Source: Trichomonas vaginalis G3 (Eukaryota; Parabasalia; Trichomonadida; Trichomonadidae). From it: a DNA stretch of 64,000 nucleotides. The notes beneath the pieces are model-generated. The model worked only from the letters and a program-made list of their open reading frames with translations. It did not search any database and was not told where the DNA came from. Positions within the stretch are counted from its first letter, which is position 1, and every line of letters begins with the position of its first letter. Below, piece after piece: positions 43,238 through 53,041 of the stretch. The DNA lies in contig NC_067206.1 in the NCBI RefSeq assembly GCF_026262505.1, positions 9,730,268 through 9,794,267 on the forward strand. The letters are read 5' to 3'. The translations under genes were made by a program, and so were the position numbers.

Positions 43238-44064
43238 ATGGAATTAAATTCATCCACCTCTTATGAAGAATTAGCAGGAGTATATAATACATACGTAGAT
43301 GATATGATTAATGAAGCATTGAGTGATAATAGAAATGCTCTATCTAAGGAAAAATTAATGAAAATTCCATATTCTGAATGTTACTTAAATTCAATCACTG
43401 CAGCAATTGGTAAACAGAATAAGGGTAAAACATTAACGATATTAAAACAAATTATCATTATTGCTAACACTTCCCCCTATTCACATGTGTTAATTTATAT
43501 CAACCGTTCAGGTTCACCTTCAGATGATACATTTGAATCTTTAAAGCATTTAATCAAAATTCCAATTATTTATTTATCACAAGAAGAAGCAGAAGATTAT
43601 TTAAAAAACTTTTTAATGTATAAAGAATTATATAATACAATCAAGAAGCAAGGATTAGAGGATAAAATTATTGATAAACAAAGGGATGAATTATTTGAAA
43701 CACTTTCTATTTCAAATTTTGATAAAGAATTTTTGCATTCACTAATTTTTCTAGATGATGCCGTGAAATCAAAACTAATAACTAATGAGAAATCATATTT
43801 TAATCAATTATTAACTCAATGTCGACACATTCAGTGTTCATTCTTCATGGCTGTTCAATACTTCAAAGCATTAAGCACAAACATTAAATCAAATCTATCA
43901 ACCCTTTTCATTTTCAGTGGGTTTAGTCGTCAATAGTTGAACGTTATGCTTTATCAAGTGAATTTACCAATGAGCATTAATGAACTTTACACACAATATC
44001 AGCAATTAGGTGAACATGGAAAAATAATAGTTGATTTAAATAAAGGAAGTGTTAAATTTGATTA
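43238..44064 (+). pseudogene. Maverick packaging ATPase (A32/FtsK-HerA type), broken
   Basis: A P-loop (GKQNKGKT) with surrounding strand-helix pattern lies near residue 66. An acidic Walker B (HSLIFLDDA) and a QCRHIQCSFFMAVQ sensor-like segment follow, as in A32-like DNA-packaging ATPases of Polintons and large DNA viruses. It follows the capsid-like gene by 24 bp. The gene appears broken, with about one break. Confidence 0.7.
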
Positions 44065-44105
44065 ACTTTTTATAATTAATTTTTATTTTTTATTTATAAT
44101 TAAAC

Positions 44106-45005
44106 ATGACAGAAATAGCAAATCTTCTACAGGTTCCATTAAAACAAGGGACAAACAAAAAGGGTGCATATAATAGAACTATGAAAGTTCCAGACGGAAT
44201 GAAAGAATTAGTCCACATTGTTGCCGGTCTTCAAAAGGATGTTAAACAAATGAGAAACGTTTTAACATTACCAGAAGCTCAAGCATATGCCAAACGTCAT
44301 GGTCCAAATTGGGAAGCACACGAAGCAGACATTACGGGTCCAAATGGAAAACCTGATGGTATAAATGAAGTTTTCGTTACTGATGGTCAAGGAAATATTA
44401 AAGTCATAAATGGGTATAAATTAACAATGACGGATTATCCTAAACGTAAAGCATATAATGAACGTTATCCTATGCAATTTGATGAAAATGGAAAAGCTGT
44501 TAAACAATACATTGGAGAAGGTGAAAATGGTCCAATTAATTCATACCGTCATAATCCATATTCTTATTTCAATGAAGAATTAAACGCTGTTGAAGAGGGA
44601 CCGGATGGATTACCACGATATGTTAATCAGTTTGATGGTCAATATGCAAATTTGAGACCTGAAATTCCAGCTAAGAAATTCTTTAAAGTTGCTTTATTCG
44701 ATCCAGTGTTCAATGAACAGAAAGAAGCAATGAAAGCAGAATTTAAACCAATTCAAGTGGCAAGAATTTCTTCATCTTCACTTTCAGAAGCGTTCAAGGA
44801 ATTGATAAAGAAACCACTTTATTCTCAACAAGGTTATAACTTTGATTTAATTAAAGAAAGTGATAGACGTAAATTAGAAAAATCAGATGGTTTTAAGAAT
44901 GCATGTAATGAAATGATTAAAGATATTGTAAATGATAAAATAAGACTGGAAGAAACTCAAAGCACTATCAATAACATAATTGGTGCAGTTACAAAGAAAG
45001 TATAA
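44106..45005 (+). CDS. Maverick gene, 299-residue conserved-looking protein
   Basis: The first 60 residues look like a helical, oligomerisation-type head ([20 protein letters not shown]). A Gly/Asn/Pro-rich region ([19 protein letters not shown]) and a helical C-terminus follow. It lies in the structural-gene block, after the ATPase. It may be a virion component, but no family was recognised. Confidence 0.6.
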   Translation: MTEIANLLQVPLKQGTNKKGAYNRTMKVPDGMKELVHIVAGLQKDVKQMRNVLTLPEAQAYAKRHGPNWEAHEADITGPNGKPDGINEVFVTDGQGNIKVINGYKLTMTDYPKRKAYNERYPMQFDENGKAVKQYIGEGENGPINSYRHNPYSYFNEELNAVEEGPDGLPRYVNQFDGQYANLRPEIPAKKFFKVALFDPVFNEQKEAMKAEFKPIQVARISSSSLSEAFKELIKKPLYSQQGYNFDLIKESDRRKLEKSDGFKNACNEMIKDIVNDKIRLEETQSTINNIIGAVTKKV

Positions 45006-45089
45006 GCAAACAAGGATGAACCTTGGGATATTACCGTAACAACTAAATAAAACTTTAAATATATTTTTCTTTTTTTTATTCAATTATAA

Positions 45090-45788
45090 ATGAGAAGACG
45101 TTTCACAAGTCAAAAGAACACAAACGCAAAAGCAGAGATTACGGTTGGTTATAACGTAAATGATGATAAATCACGAATTATTCAAAATGTTAAAGTTAAT
45201 GTTAGCCCCGAATTAACAAGGTCAGCAACTCAACCAAATTTATTAACTCGTGACTTACCGAAAAAGGAGGGGGAGCAAAATAAAGAAGATGGAGACCCAA
45301 TCATTTTATCTGAACCTGGTAAAGAACCTGTTGAAATTCCCACATATCCAACATACCCCCCGCCTCTTTCATCAAACATCGAGAACCCAGGAATCTACGA
45401 TTCCAGTCGCAATGCGCCATATAAAATAGACATTAATTCTGAATTAATGAAAATTTACCGTGATATAATAATTAATAATTATGATTCAATAATAAATTTA
45501 ATTGACCAATCCGGTTTAATTATTTTACCTTATGAATCATTAATTCACATTATCGCCATTCTTTGTGATGTTCAAGATTCAGACGTTAAGATTCAATTTT
45601 TCATAGATGATGAGGTTTCATGCTGCGGAACAGTTGCAAAAATAAATCCTATAAAGGATATTAGCACAATTAAGATATCAAAGAACGGAACAACAACCGA
45701 ACTTCATTTAACATATAATGATATTTATAATAAAATAGTTGATGAATATAAAATATCACTTGAAAAATTCTTTGTTAAGGCTATTTAA
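45090..45788 (+). CDS. Maverick gene, 232-residue unknown protein
   Basis: A basic N-terminus (RRRFTSQKNTNAKAE), a Pro-rich linker (TYPTYPPPL) and an alpha/beta C-terminal domain. The layout would suit an internal or minor virion protein. It meets the next minus-strand gene tail to tail with a 4-bp overlap. The family was not recognised. Confidence 0.6.
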   Translation: MRRRFTSQKNTNAKAEITVGYNVNDDKSRIIQNVKVNVSPELTRSATQPNLLTRDLPKKEGEQNKEDGDPIILSEPGKEPVEIPTYPTYPPPLSSNIENPGIYDSSRNAPYKIDINSELMKIYRDIIINNYDSIINLIDQSGLIILPYESLIHIIAILCDVQDSDVKIQFFIDDEVSCCGTVAKINPIKDISTIKISKNGTTTELHLTYNDIYNKIVDEYKISLEKFFVKAI

Positions 45789-46264
45789 TATTCAAGCATT
45801 AACATTATCGAATAATAATCCTTTGAATCATAATCAATAATAATTGACCTTTCACCGGTTTCTATCGTTTGTTTTATTTCTTTTTGTTCCCCACTATCTG
45901 GATCGGTCATTGTAATTGTTTTTGTTATAGTATCAGCTTTATCTTTAACTTCAATCTTTTTTCCATCAGGATATTTAAACCAAAATTCCAAAAATTCGAT
46001 ATTGTCAATCTGTTCATATTTTAATCTATCAATTACATTTTTAATACCATCTGAAAATCTTATGAAATGGTCATTATATGGGTTTGATTGAACTAAATTT
46101 GAATGAAGTGAAATATAACCTGTTGATGAATATGACATCGACTCATATTTTCTGAAAACACTAAAATTTATAACATGAATGAATTTCTTATTCGTTGAAT
46201 TTATGAATTCTTGAGGTAATCTTATTCTAGTTTTATTTATCACTGGAAAATAACGCTTTACCAT
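45785..46264 (-). CDS. Maverick gene, about 160-residue unknown protein
   Basis: The frame extends to 46297, but I prefer the internal Met (MVKRYFPVINKTRIRLP) so that it does not overlap the divergent small gene at 46284. It is beta-rich (FIHVINFSVFRKYESMSYSS, GYISLHSNLV) and may be a small jelly-roll such as a minor capsid or penton-type protein. That is inference from pattern only. Confidence 0.5.
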   Translation of the reverse strand: MVKRYFPVINKTRIRLPQEFINSTNKKFIHVINFSVFRKYESMSYSSTGYISLHSNLVQSNPYNDHFIRFSDGIKNVIDRLKYEQIDNIEFLEFWFKYPDGKKIEVKDKADTITKTITMTDPDSGEQKEIKQTIETGERSIIIDYDSKDYYSIMLMLEY

Positions 46265-46283
46265 ATTTTTAATCGTAATAAAA

Positions 46284-46451
46284 ATGTCAATTATCAATAT
46301 TATTTCGAATAATAGTTGTGAATTAAATTTAACAGTTAGCGGAATTTATAATGTTACTCTCGTTTCTGTGAGTGGTAAATTTAATCCCATTCTTTTAGAC
46401 CCTTCAGATTATATATCATTTATTAAAGATGACCATGAAAAAAACGTATGA
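46284..46451 (+). CDS. Maverick small gene, 55 residues
   Basis: A complete small frame (starts MSIINIISNNSCELNLTVSG, ends DDHEKNV) that overlaps the beginning of the next plus-strand gene in another frame. It lies divergent from the minus-strand gene. It is beta-rich with no recognised family. Support is the intact frame in an otherwise tightly packed element. Confidence 0.4.
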   Translation: MSIINIISNNSCELNLTVSGIYNVTLVSVSGKFNPILLDPSDYISFIKDDHEKNV

Positions 46452-46995
46452 TATGTATATAAATAATGTGATAGCGAAATGGGATATTAACACGATTTTA
46501 AGTTATTTAAATGAATCATTTATCATATGGTATGAAGAAAATTTTAAATCAAAACCTGATAAACTTTTTGAACTTGATGAAATAAATAACCTTATTAAAT
46601 TTCCGCTGAAAATTAAATTTTGTACTCCTCATCTTCGTTCATTGTTGGGGATATTAAATTTTGAAAAAGATGTTGGGGATGTTTTGTATTCTGACACTGG
46701 TTCCAATTTCATTTTAATCAAATGTGATAAAGTTAATACCCCAATGAGATTTTCACATCAAACATTAGACCCTAACTCTTACCCATCAATACAAAACATT
46801 TTATCCATCAACTTAAACACATTTTCTTTATCATATCCGTTTCAATTATCCGGGAATTCATTTATTCTTCATTCAAAAGATTTATCAAATATTAAATTTA
46901 GAATAACTGACCTATTTGATTGTGATTTAGAATTTATGAATGAAATATTATGGCAATTTCAAATAGAGAAAATAGCTGATGAGATAACGGATTAA
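46429..46995 (+). CDS. Maverick gene, 188-residue unknown protein
   Basis: An intact frame with a second possible Met two codons in. It begins MTMKKTYDMYINNVIAKWDI and has alternating helix and strand pattern with no recognised motif. It overlaps the 55-residue gene by 23 bp. Confidence 0.55.
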   Translation: MTMKKTYDMYINNVIAKWDINTILSYLNESFIIWYEENFKSKPDKLFELDEINNLIKFPLKIKFCTPHLRSLLGILNFEKDVGDVLYSDTGSNFILIKCDKVNTPMRFSHQTLDPNSYPSIQNILSINLNTFSLSYPFQLSGNSFILHSKDLSNIKFRITDLFDCDLEFMNEILWQFQIEKIADEITD

Positions 46996-47133
46996 ATATT
47001 TATTTTTAAATCATAGTAAATGATTAAACAACAGCAACCACAATAACTTAAGGCACAAAGCACCCAGGTCCCTCAGACCATTACATACGCCATATATGCA
47101 TATAATTCAAAGACGGCAGAACAAACGCAAAGG

Positions 47134-48690
47134 TTGAAATATGGAGATTTGGAGATAGTATTGAAAAATGACCATTTCGAATTCGTTTGCAAAGGTGGTG
47201 CAGTGATATCAAATATAAAAGAAATTTTATTTATGAATTCAAAAATTAAAGGAATAACGGATGATATAACATCAATTCCACCAGAAGAACAGAGATATTA
47301 CGCATTAAATGCATTTCCTAAAGTTTTGAAGATTGGAAGATTTAATTTAAATGAGGAATTCATAGATGGTTTCCTAAACGACATAATGAAGAAAGCAGAT
47401 AAAACTTATGTGGATAGTGAATTAATGAAGAAAGCAGATAAAACATATGTGGATAGTGAGTTAGAGAAGAAGGCAAATTTGGTTTATGTTGATGAAAAAG
47501 ATAATGAAATTAAAGAAAAGGTTGAATGGAATCATGAATGGACACTGGAGACTTTTAAAGTTAAAGCTGATACAAAATGGATTTTAGGATGTTTAGACCT
47601 TAAAGCAGATAAAACATATGTGGATAGTGAGTTAGAGAAGAAGGCAGATAAAACTTTTGTTAACGAAATATACCAAAGTTTGATAGGAACAACAAAAAAT
47701 ATTGAAACTATTGTTGGTGACTTTTCTGTCAATGAAGAAAATAAATATTTTAGATGGCAGTTTGTACAGTCCTTAAAAAATGGTATACGGTGTAAACTCA
47801 TTCCGAAAAATAACAATGAAATGTATGTAAGCTATAAAAAGAATAATGGTACACAAGTTAAAATTCCATTAGACAACAACTGCTACTTAAACTTATATGG
47901 AGACGAACAAAAGAAATATTTAAGAGTTTATGAAATGGCAGATATGACATTGCCTAACCCAGCTCCAGCACCATATTATTATGACTATGGAGATGACGAC
48001 AGAACACCACATGTAGATGAACAAAAGCTAACATTATATTTAGATTATTATAGATATAAAAGATATAATGCAATAGAAAAAACGAGAATAGTATATTATT
48101 ATACAGATGACAGAAATAAATATTATAGTCAAGATTTTACCTACCCTGAAAACATAAGATTATATTATAAAAAATATTCTGACACAAACCAGAAGAAACC
48201 AGAAATAGTTGCACTATATTTTAAGTTCAAAAGAGACAATCCTATAATATCTCATATGTTTGATTTAATGAACCTAGTAGGTTCTATTTATACATCTATG
48301 GATGTGAGAGGTCCTCAAGTAATGTTTGGTGTTGGTGCATGGGAACAAATAGTTGACAGGTTTTTGTATTGTGCAAACTCTTCAAAGGAAACGGGGGGAA
48401 GTAAAACGATTTCAGGTGAAAATTTACCTGCACACAGTCACTACATAGATTTAAGTACATCTCAAGCAGGTTGGCATAGGCATAGATATTGGGATTGGTC
48501 AGGAATGACAAAAGGTAAAGGATATGATGTTAAAGACGACGTTAAGTTTGCTATAAATTGTTACTGGAGTGACACTCAGGGAGAAGGAAACCATACACAT
48601 TTCGTTTCAGGATATACACAAACAACGGGACAAAGTAAAGAATACATGCCACCTTACATGACAGTTTACGCATGGTATAGAGTTCAATGA
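47134..48690 (+). CDS. Maverick fibre-like protein with phage tail-collar type C-terminus
   Basis: About 518 residues. The N-terminal third contains four copies of a KKADKTYVDSELxKKAD(K/N) repeat, a pattern of trimeric phage tail-fibre shafts. The C-terminal ~120 residues read VGSIYTSMDVRGPQVMFGVG, WEQIVDRFLYC, GENLPAHSHYIDL, HTHFVSGYTQTTG and YMPPYMTVYAWYR. This order (W-x-x-[IV]-x-D-R-F, AHSH, HTH, MPPY-x-x-V-Y-x-W) is that of phage tail-collar / short tail fibre ends. A role in surface attachment is inferred. The exact N-terminal start is not settled. Confidence 0.75.
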   Translation: MKYGDLEIVLKNDHFEFVCKGGAVISNIKEILFMNSKIKGITDDITSIPPEEQRYYALNAFPKVLKIGRFNLNEEFIDGFLNDIMKKADKTYVDSELMKKADKTYVDSELEKKANLVYVDEKDNEIKEKVEWNHEWTLETFKVKADTKWILGCLDLKADKTYVDSELEKKADKTFVNEIYQSLIGTTKNIETIVGDFSVNEENKYFRWQFVQSLKNGIRCKLIPKNNNEMYVSYKKNNGTQVKIPLDNNCYLNLYGDEQKKYLRVYEMADMTLPNPAPAPYYYDYGDDDRTPHVDEQKLTLYLDYYRYKRYNAIEKTRIVYYYTDDRNKYYSQDFTYPENIRLYYKKYSDTNQKKPEIVALYFKFKRDNPIISHMFDLMNLVGSIYTSMDVRGPQVMFGVGAWEQIVDRFLYCANSSKETGGSKTISGENLPAHSHYIDLSTSQAGWHRHRYWDWSGMTKGKGYDVKDDVKFAINCYWSDTQGEGNHTHFVSGYTQTTGQSKEYMPPYMTVYAWYRVQ

Positions 48691-48691
48691 A

Positions 48692-48752
48692 CGCTCAATG
48701 TTTGTGAAACAAACTTTAGAACGGACTGAAAGTCCTGAGCTCCAAAAGAGCG
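48692..48752 (+). other. Hairpin cluster directly after the fibre gene
   Basis: Just after the stop codon lie GTTTG-TGAAA-CAAAC (48700-48714), GGACT-GAA-AGTCC (48723-48735) and GCTC-CAAAA-GAGC (48739-48751). An outer CGCTC (48692-48696) can instead pair with GAGCG (48748-48752) to close a three-way junction. It may be a 3'-end or terminator structure. Confidence 0.4.
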
Positions 48753-48786
48753 AACGGCATAATTTAAATTTTTATTTTTATCATAA

Positions 48787-48969
48787 ATGACAAAATTAAT
48801 TAAGCCAACTATTTCTAAATTAATGATACCAATGAAATCATTTCATGGAGTACTTATCCCAGGTTCTTCACAATTAGCCGGGGCAAGTGTTGTGACTCAA
48901 GGTGGAACATTAGTGAATCCATTCAAATTATTAACTAAAGATGAACTTAATAAAATGATGATAAAATAA
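48787..48969 (+). CDS. Maverick small gene, 60 residues
   Basis: An intact frame with the element-typical start context TTTTTATTTTTATCATAAATG. The protein (starts TKLIKPTISKLMIPMKSFHG) is short, basic and Ser/Gly-containing; the family was not recognised. The last codons overlap a 20-bp sequence that recurs at 52839-52858. Confidence 0.55.
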   Translation: MTKLIKPTISKLMIPMKSFHGVLIPGSSQLAGASVVTQGGTLVNPFKLLTKDELNKMMIK

Positions 48970-49061
48970 CTGATAACAAAATTTTATTTCACTACTATCA
49001 TAAAAAACAGGCGAGATCTCACCTCTTCACCTCAACTTTATTTATTTTTATTTTTTTTATT

Positions 49062-49745
49062 TTGTATGTAAGAACAGAAATGTCAGTCGAAGCAAAAACA
49101 TTCACGAACAAATCTAATGGTGAAACATTCACAAAAGGCACTTATAATGGTATTGAAGTATTACGTAGAGACAAGGATGGTTACATTAATGCAACAAAGA
49201 TGGCAAGAGAAGTGGGAAGGTTAAACCATTTAAACAGATTTCTCAATAGTACTAAAATGCAGGAAATTATTGAGTTTTGGATGAATGAATACGGTCGAGC
49301 CAAAAGTGGCTCAACCTCAAAACAAGCATTTTATGAGCTTACTAAGGGTGTTATAAATGAATTCAAAGGTATTTACATACATCCTGACCTCGTTCATTTT
49401 GTTGCTGAATGGTGCTCTGTAAAGTATGCATTTTATGTCAAAGATATTATGGACTCCATAGACAAGAAAGTTCATGAGAAATTAGATGAAGAAGAACTCG
49501 AAGATACAGTAGAGAATGCTAAACATTTATTTGAAGAAGAAGTGAGAAAAATGTGTGAAAAACAATTAGAACACGAACGTGAGATATGTTATGGTTATAG
49601 AGATTCCCCATACGAACTAGACCAATGGGAACAAGAAGATTTAAAGAGAGAATTTAGAGAATATGAACTCGCTAAGATAGCATTAGAAACTGCAGAAAAG
49701 AAGTTAAAAGTTTGGGGTCGTTTTGTACAAAAATATTGTGAGTAA
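49062..49745 (+). CDS. Maverick KilA-N domain protein
   Basis: 227 residues by the first ATG, or 221 if the second (MSVEAKTF) is used. Residues ~25-125 are a KilA-N domain: YNGIEVLRRDKDGYINATKM, NHLNRFLNSTKMQEII, GIYIHPDLVHFVAEWCS and KYAFYVKDIMDSI are its hallmark blocks. The C-terminal part is a charged coiled coil. KilA-N proteins of DNA viruses and phages bind DNA and often act in regulation. It sits upstream of the iteron-flanked primase cassette. Confidence 0.88.
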   Translation: MYVRTEMSVEAKTFTNKSNGETFTKGTYNGIEVLRRDKDGYINATKMAREVGRLNHLNRFLNSTKMQEIIEFWMNEYGRAKSGSTSKQAFYELTKGVINEFKGIYIHPDLVHFVAEWCSVKYAFYVKDIMDSIDKKVHEKLDEEELEDTVENAKHLFEEEVRKMCEKQLEHEREICYGYRDSPYELDQWEQEDLKREFREYELAKIALETAEKKLKVWGRFVQKYCE

Positions 49746-49790
49746 ATGAACCATTTATTTTTATCATAAACGACTAAAAATATATGTTTA

Positions 49791-52700
49791 CGTTAATGGT
49801 TTTTAGGTTATTCAATAATTAATTATTTTTGAAGAACTGAAGGTGTCACCACGTCACCATGTGTCACCAGGTTAATTAACTTCTCTGAAAAAATGAGACA
49901 ACATGACATTTTGACAACATCACAGGAGGAAGGCAGTTATGAATTATTTTTGAAGAACTGAAGGTGTCACCACGTCACCATGTGTCACCAGGTTAATTAA
50001 CTTCTCTGAAAAAATGAGACAACATGACATTTTGACAACATCACAGGAGGAAGGCAAAAATAAATTCCAATCATACTTTATACTGCCTCATTTACAGGTA
50101 TTTCATCGTCAGTAAATGAATCCTCATTATCGTTTGGTTCAACCTGTTTATATAATCCTTTCATTTCTTCTTTCAAAACATAACACCATGTTTGTTTACC
50201 ATCTATTCTTCTCTGTTTCCTATCACATTTATCCTTAATGCTCATTTGGAAATTCTTGTCTTTCATGTCTGATGGTTTGCAGAATAAAGCATTTTCACAC
50301 GTCATACCTGCACACAATTCATCATAATGTGTATTTATCCATACATCTAAAGGATTTGATGATAATTCAATTAAATCTTGTTTGGCTTCAGTCATCGGTA
50401 TGATTCGTACATTAAATGATGAAAGGTCATATTGCATAAAATATGTTAAAAGGTTATCATAAAATTCCTTAGTGCATGAATCCATTAAATTCTTGAAGTA
50501 ATCAAATTGACCCTTGAATTTACCATTAACCCTTAAAACTACGTATCTTCTGTCTCCAACTTCAATTTTGACGGGGTAGACGTTATTAGTTACGAAAATG
50601 AAATTGGCAACATTCTGAGCTGTTCTTCTGGGTTGATTCTTTTCATTAATTCTAATCTCATTATCCGTAATAATTGATTTCAAAGCGTTGAAGTTTGCAA
50701 GTCTGTCTTCACCTACATTCTTGAGTTCATTAAGTACAAGAAACATTTTATTTTCAACTACTGAGTTGAAATTACCCGTTAGCTCACTTATTTCAGTAAT
50801 GTTTTTACATGAATAACCGGCGAGGAGTTCAGAAATAATGTCTGTAAATCTGTTTTTACCTGTTCCCTGAAGTCCTTTCAAAATAATTGCTGTTTCATTC
50901 TTGATTCCAGGATGTTGAATCATTGATGCAATCCAGCCGAGTAGGTATTTATACACTTCATCGTTATTATCACAAATGGCTTCTTTAATGAAATTCATAA
51001 ACATCTCAATTTTTGAGTAATCTGGTTTTTCGAGAATGTTGTATTTATAACCCTGAAACGTTGAGAAAACATCTGGGGAATCAGATTTAAAGCAAACACC
51101 CTTAACGGTTAATGAAGACAATTGATTTAGTAGTACATCCCATGCTGTTATGGTTTTACCTTCTTCTTTAAATAATTTAATCATTTTGAGTGACTCTTTC
51201 ATGTTTGATTGAAGAACAAATGATATTTGATTCATTTTGTCGTGGATATTATAGTCCTTTTGAATGAAGTATTTGTTTCCACAATCTACAAAACGAATTA
51301 CACGTGATAAATCCTCAATTACTTCAGAACTGTTTTTATACTGATGATTTTCAGCCTTGCGTCTAATATCTGTTATCAAAAACGAGTCATCAAGTTTGAT
51401 ATCAAATGTTATTTTTGGCTTACGTAATAAAGGTAAAACATATTCATCATAATATTCCTTTTGATAAAGTTTTAGAATCTTCACCAAAACAAATGGAGAA
51501 GTCATTAAATGTGCATATCTACTACGTGCTTTTTCAAAATTACTTTTAGCATTTTCTGTTAAACTACAGAAGTTATAAACGTTATCGTATGCTTCATTAA
51601 TTAAATGATCCGGTAATGAATTAATAGCTTGAAACAGTGTGAATAATGTAACTTCTTTTTCTAAATTCATGTTTCCACCATCATTATGTACTTCAAAATC
51701 ACAGATGCCATCAACTATGCTCTGGGCAAGTTTATCGTCAATGTTTACATCTTTGTTTTCATTCATTATACTCTTTATTTCTTCGTTCTTCTGTTCAACT
51801 CTTACCTTAATATTCAAATCATTTAATATATCATTCACTGTTCTAGTTAATGTTGAATCGTAACTTCCACGAATGAATGAGTATGTATTGATTGGTTCTG
51901 ATGCATTCTTGCGAACTCTTGAATCAGCCATAACTACTAATGAACGCTTTGAATCATCAATAGAAGTCATTATGTCAATATCATAATCATTGCAGGAATA
52001 ACATTTAATCATTCTGTTCGAAACTGCATAGAAGAAATTAGTGTTGCAATAAATGTGAAGACCTCCTGAAGTGGTTTTAACGATAACATCTTTATCCGAA
52101 AGTTTTGATAAAATGTCTTTTCTGACTGTTTCTTTAAGTTCATCATTGTACGATTTATTGATATCAACATCTATAATCGTTAAATTTGAAATTTTATTTA
52201 CTAATAAAGCCATACCAGTTTTCCTTCCTCTTCCTCCATCATGTTTGAGGTAGTTATGTAAATCAATCTTGTTTTCACCAATTCTTTCGTTGAGGGTTTT
52301 AGTTTCTGCCACAACTAATTCCTCAGCTAATGAATCAATAACTTTTTCATCAGAAACGATATAGTTGTTGTTGTTGTTGTTGTTTGTTGCTGTCATTTAT
52401 ATAGGAATAAAAAAATAAAAATAATTTTAAAACTAACTTTATTTTTGGACTGCATCAAATTTCCAGGATTGTTGTCTAAATGTCATGTTGTCTCATTTTT
52501 TCAGAGAAGTTAATTAACCTGGTGACATGGTGACATGGTGACACCTTCAGTTCTTCAAAAATAATTCATAACTGCCTTCCTCCTGTGATGTTGTCAAAAT
52601 GTCATGTTGTCTCATTTTTTCAGAGAAGTTAATTAACCTGGTGACACATGGTGACGTGGTGACACCTTCAGTTCTTCAAAAATAATTCATAACTGCCTTC

Positions 52701-52838
52701 CTCCTGTGATGTTGTCAAAATGTCATGTTGTCTCATTTTTTCAGAGAAGTTAATTAACCTGGTGACACATGGTGACGTGGTGACACCTTCAGTTCTTCAA
52801 AAATAATTAATTATTGAATAACCTAAAAACCATTAACG
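49791..52838. repeat. Inverted-repeat cassette enclosing the primase-helicase gene
   Basis: CGTTAATGGTTTTTAGGTTA at 49791 recurs inverted, ending at 52838. Directly inside are 121-bp repeats, two copies on the left (from about 49821 and 49942) and three inverted on the right (about 52455-52810). Each unit carries GTCACC three times and GACAACAT twice. The only gene in the cassette is the primase-helicase. Confidence 0.8.
50078..52396 (-). CDS. Maverick primase-SF3 helicase
   Basis: 772 residues. The N-terminal third resembles an archaeo-eukaryotic primase: LTIIDVDIN (hDhD motif, about residue 73) and TSGGLHIYC (sxH motif, about residue 112). The C-terminal part has an SF3 helicase core: Walker A AIILKGLQGTGKNRF (about residue 505), MFLVLNELKN as Walker B, and NFIFVTNN as motif C. 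Such fusions replicate DNA in virophages, phages and some Polinton-like elements. It is enclosed by inverted iteron-bearing repeats. Confidence 0.85.
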   Translation of the reverse strand: MTATNNNNNNNYIVSDEKVIDSLAEELVVAETKTLNERIGENKIDLHNYLKHDGGRGRKTGMALLVNKISNLTIIDVDINKSYNDELKETVRKDILSKLSDKDVIVKTTSGGLHIYCNTNFFYAVSNRMIKCYSCNDYDIDIMTSIDDSKRSLVVMADSRVRKNASEPINTYSFIRGSYDSTLTRTVNDILNDLNIKVRVEQKNEEIKSIMNENKDVNIDDKLAQSIVDGICDFEVHNDGGNMNLEKEVTLFTLFQAINSLPDHLINEAYDNVYNFCSLTENAKSNFEKARSRYAHLMTSPFVLVKILKLYQKEYYDEYVLPLLRKPKITFDIKLDDSFLITDIRRKAENHQYKNSSEVIEDLSRVIRFVDCGNKYFIQKDYNIHDKMNQISFVLQSNMKESLKMIKLFKEEGKTITAWDVLLNQLSSLTVKGVCFKSDSPDVFSTFQGYKYNILEKPDYSKIEMFMNFIKEAICDNNDEVYKYLLGWIASMIQHPGIKNETAIILKGLQGTGKNRFTDIISELLAGYSCKNITEISELTGNFNSVVENKMFLVLNELKNVGEDRLANFNALKSIITDNEIRINEKNQPRRTAQNVANFIFVTNNVYPVKIEVGDRRYVVLRVNGKFKGQFDYFKNLMDSCTKEFYDNLLTYFMQYDLSSFNVRIIPMTEAKQDLIELSSNPLDVWINTHYDELCAGMTCENALFCKPSDMKDKNFQMSIKDKCDRKQRRIDGKQTWCYVLKEEMKGLYKQVEPNDNEDSFTDDEIPVNEAV

Positions 52839-52876
52839 ATAAAATAACTGATAACAAATTTTTATTTTTATCATAA

Positions 52877-53041
52877 ATGAATACCCCACAAGCTCAAAAT
52901 TTACCACGAATTATAACAAGGGAGGAAATGATAAAAATGATGCGAGAACTTGCTAAAAATAACAAACCACTAAAACTGAGAAAATGTGGTTATGCAGTAA
53001 TGATGGAAAGAGAGATGTTGTCAAAGAAAAATAAAAATTAA
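52877..53041 (+). CDS. Maverick small gene, 54 residues
   Basis: An intact frame starting MNTPQAQNLPRIITREEMIK, with the start context TTTTTATTTTTATCATAAATG identical to that of the 48787 gene. It is basic and helical, family unknown. It meets the next minus-strand gene with a 4-bp tail overlap. Confidence 0.5.
   Translation: MNTPQAQNLPRIITREEMIKMMRELAKNNKPLKLRKCGYAVMMEREMLSKKNKN

Noticed and set aside
48692-48752. tRNA or tRNA-like gene
   Set aside because: Three stems and a closing stem are present, but stem lengths, loop sizes and T-loop or D-loop consensus bases do not fit a tRNA.
49819-52810. Common origin of the Maverick 121-bp repeats and the transposon 121-bp array
   Set aside because: The period is the same but the sequences share nothing beyond AT-richness; the equal length is taken as coincidence.
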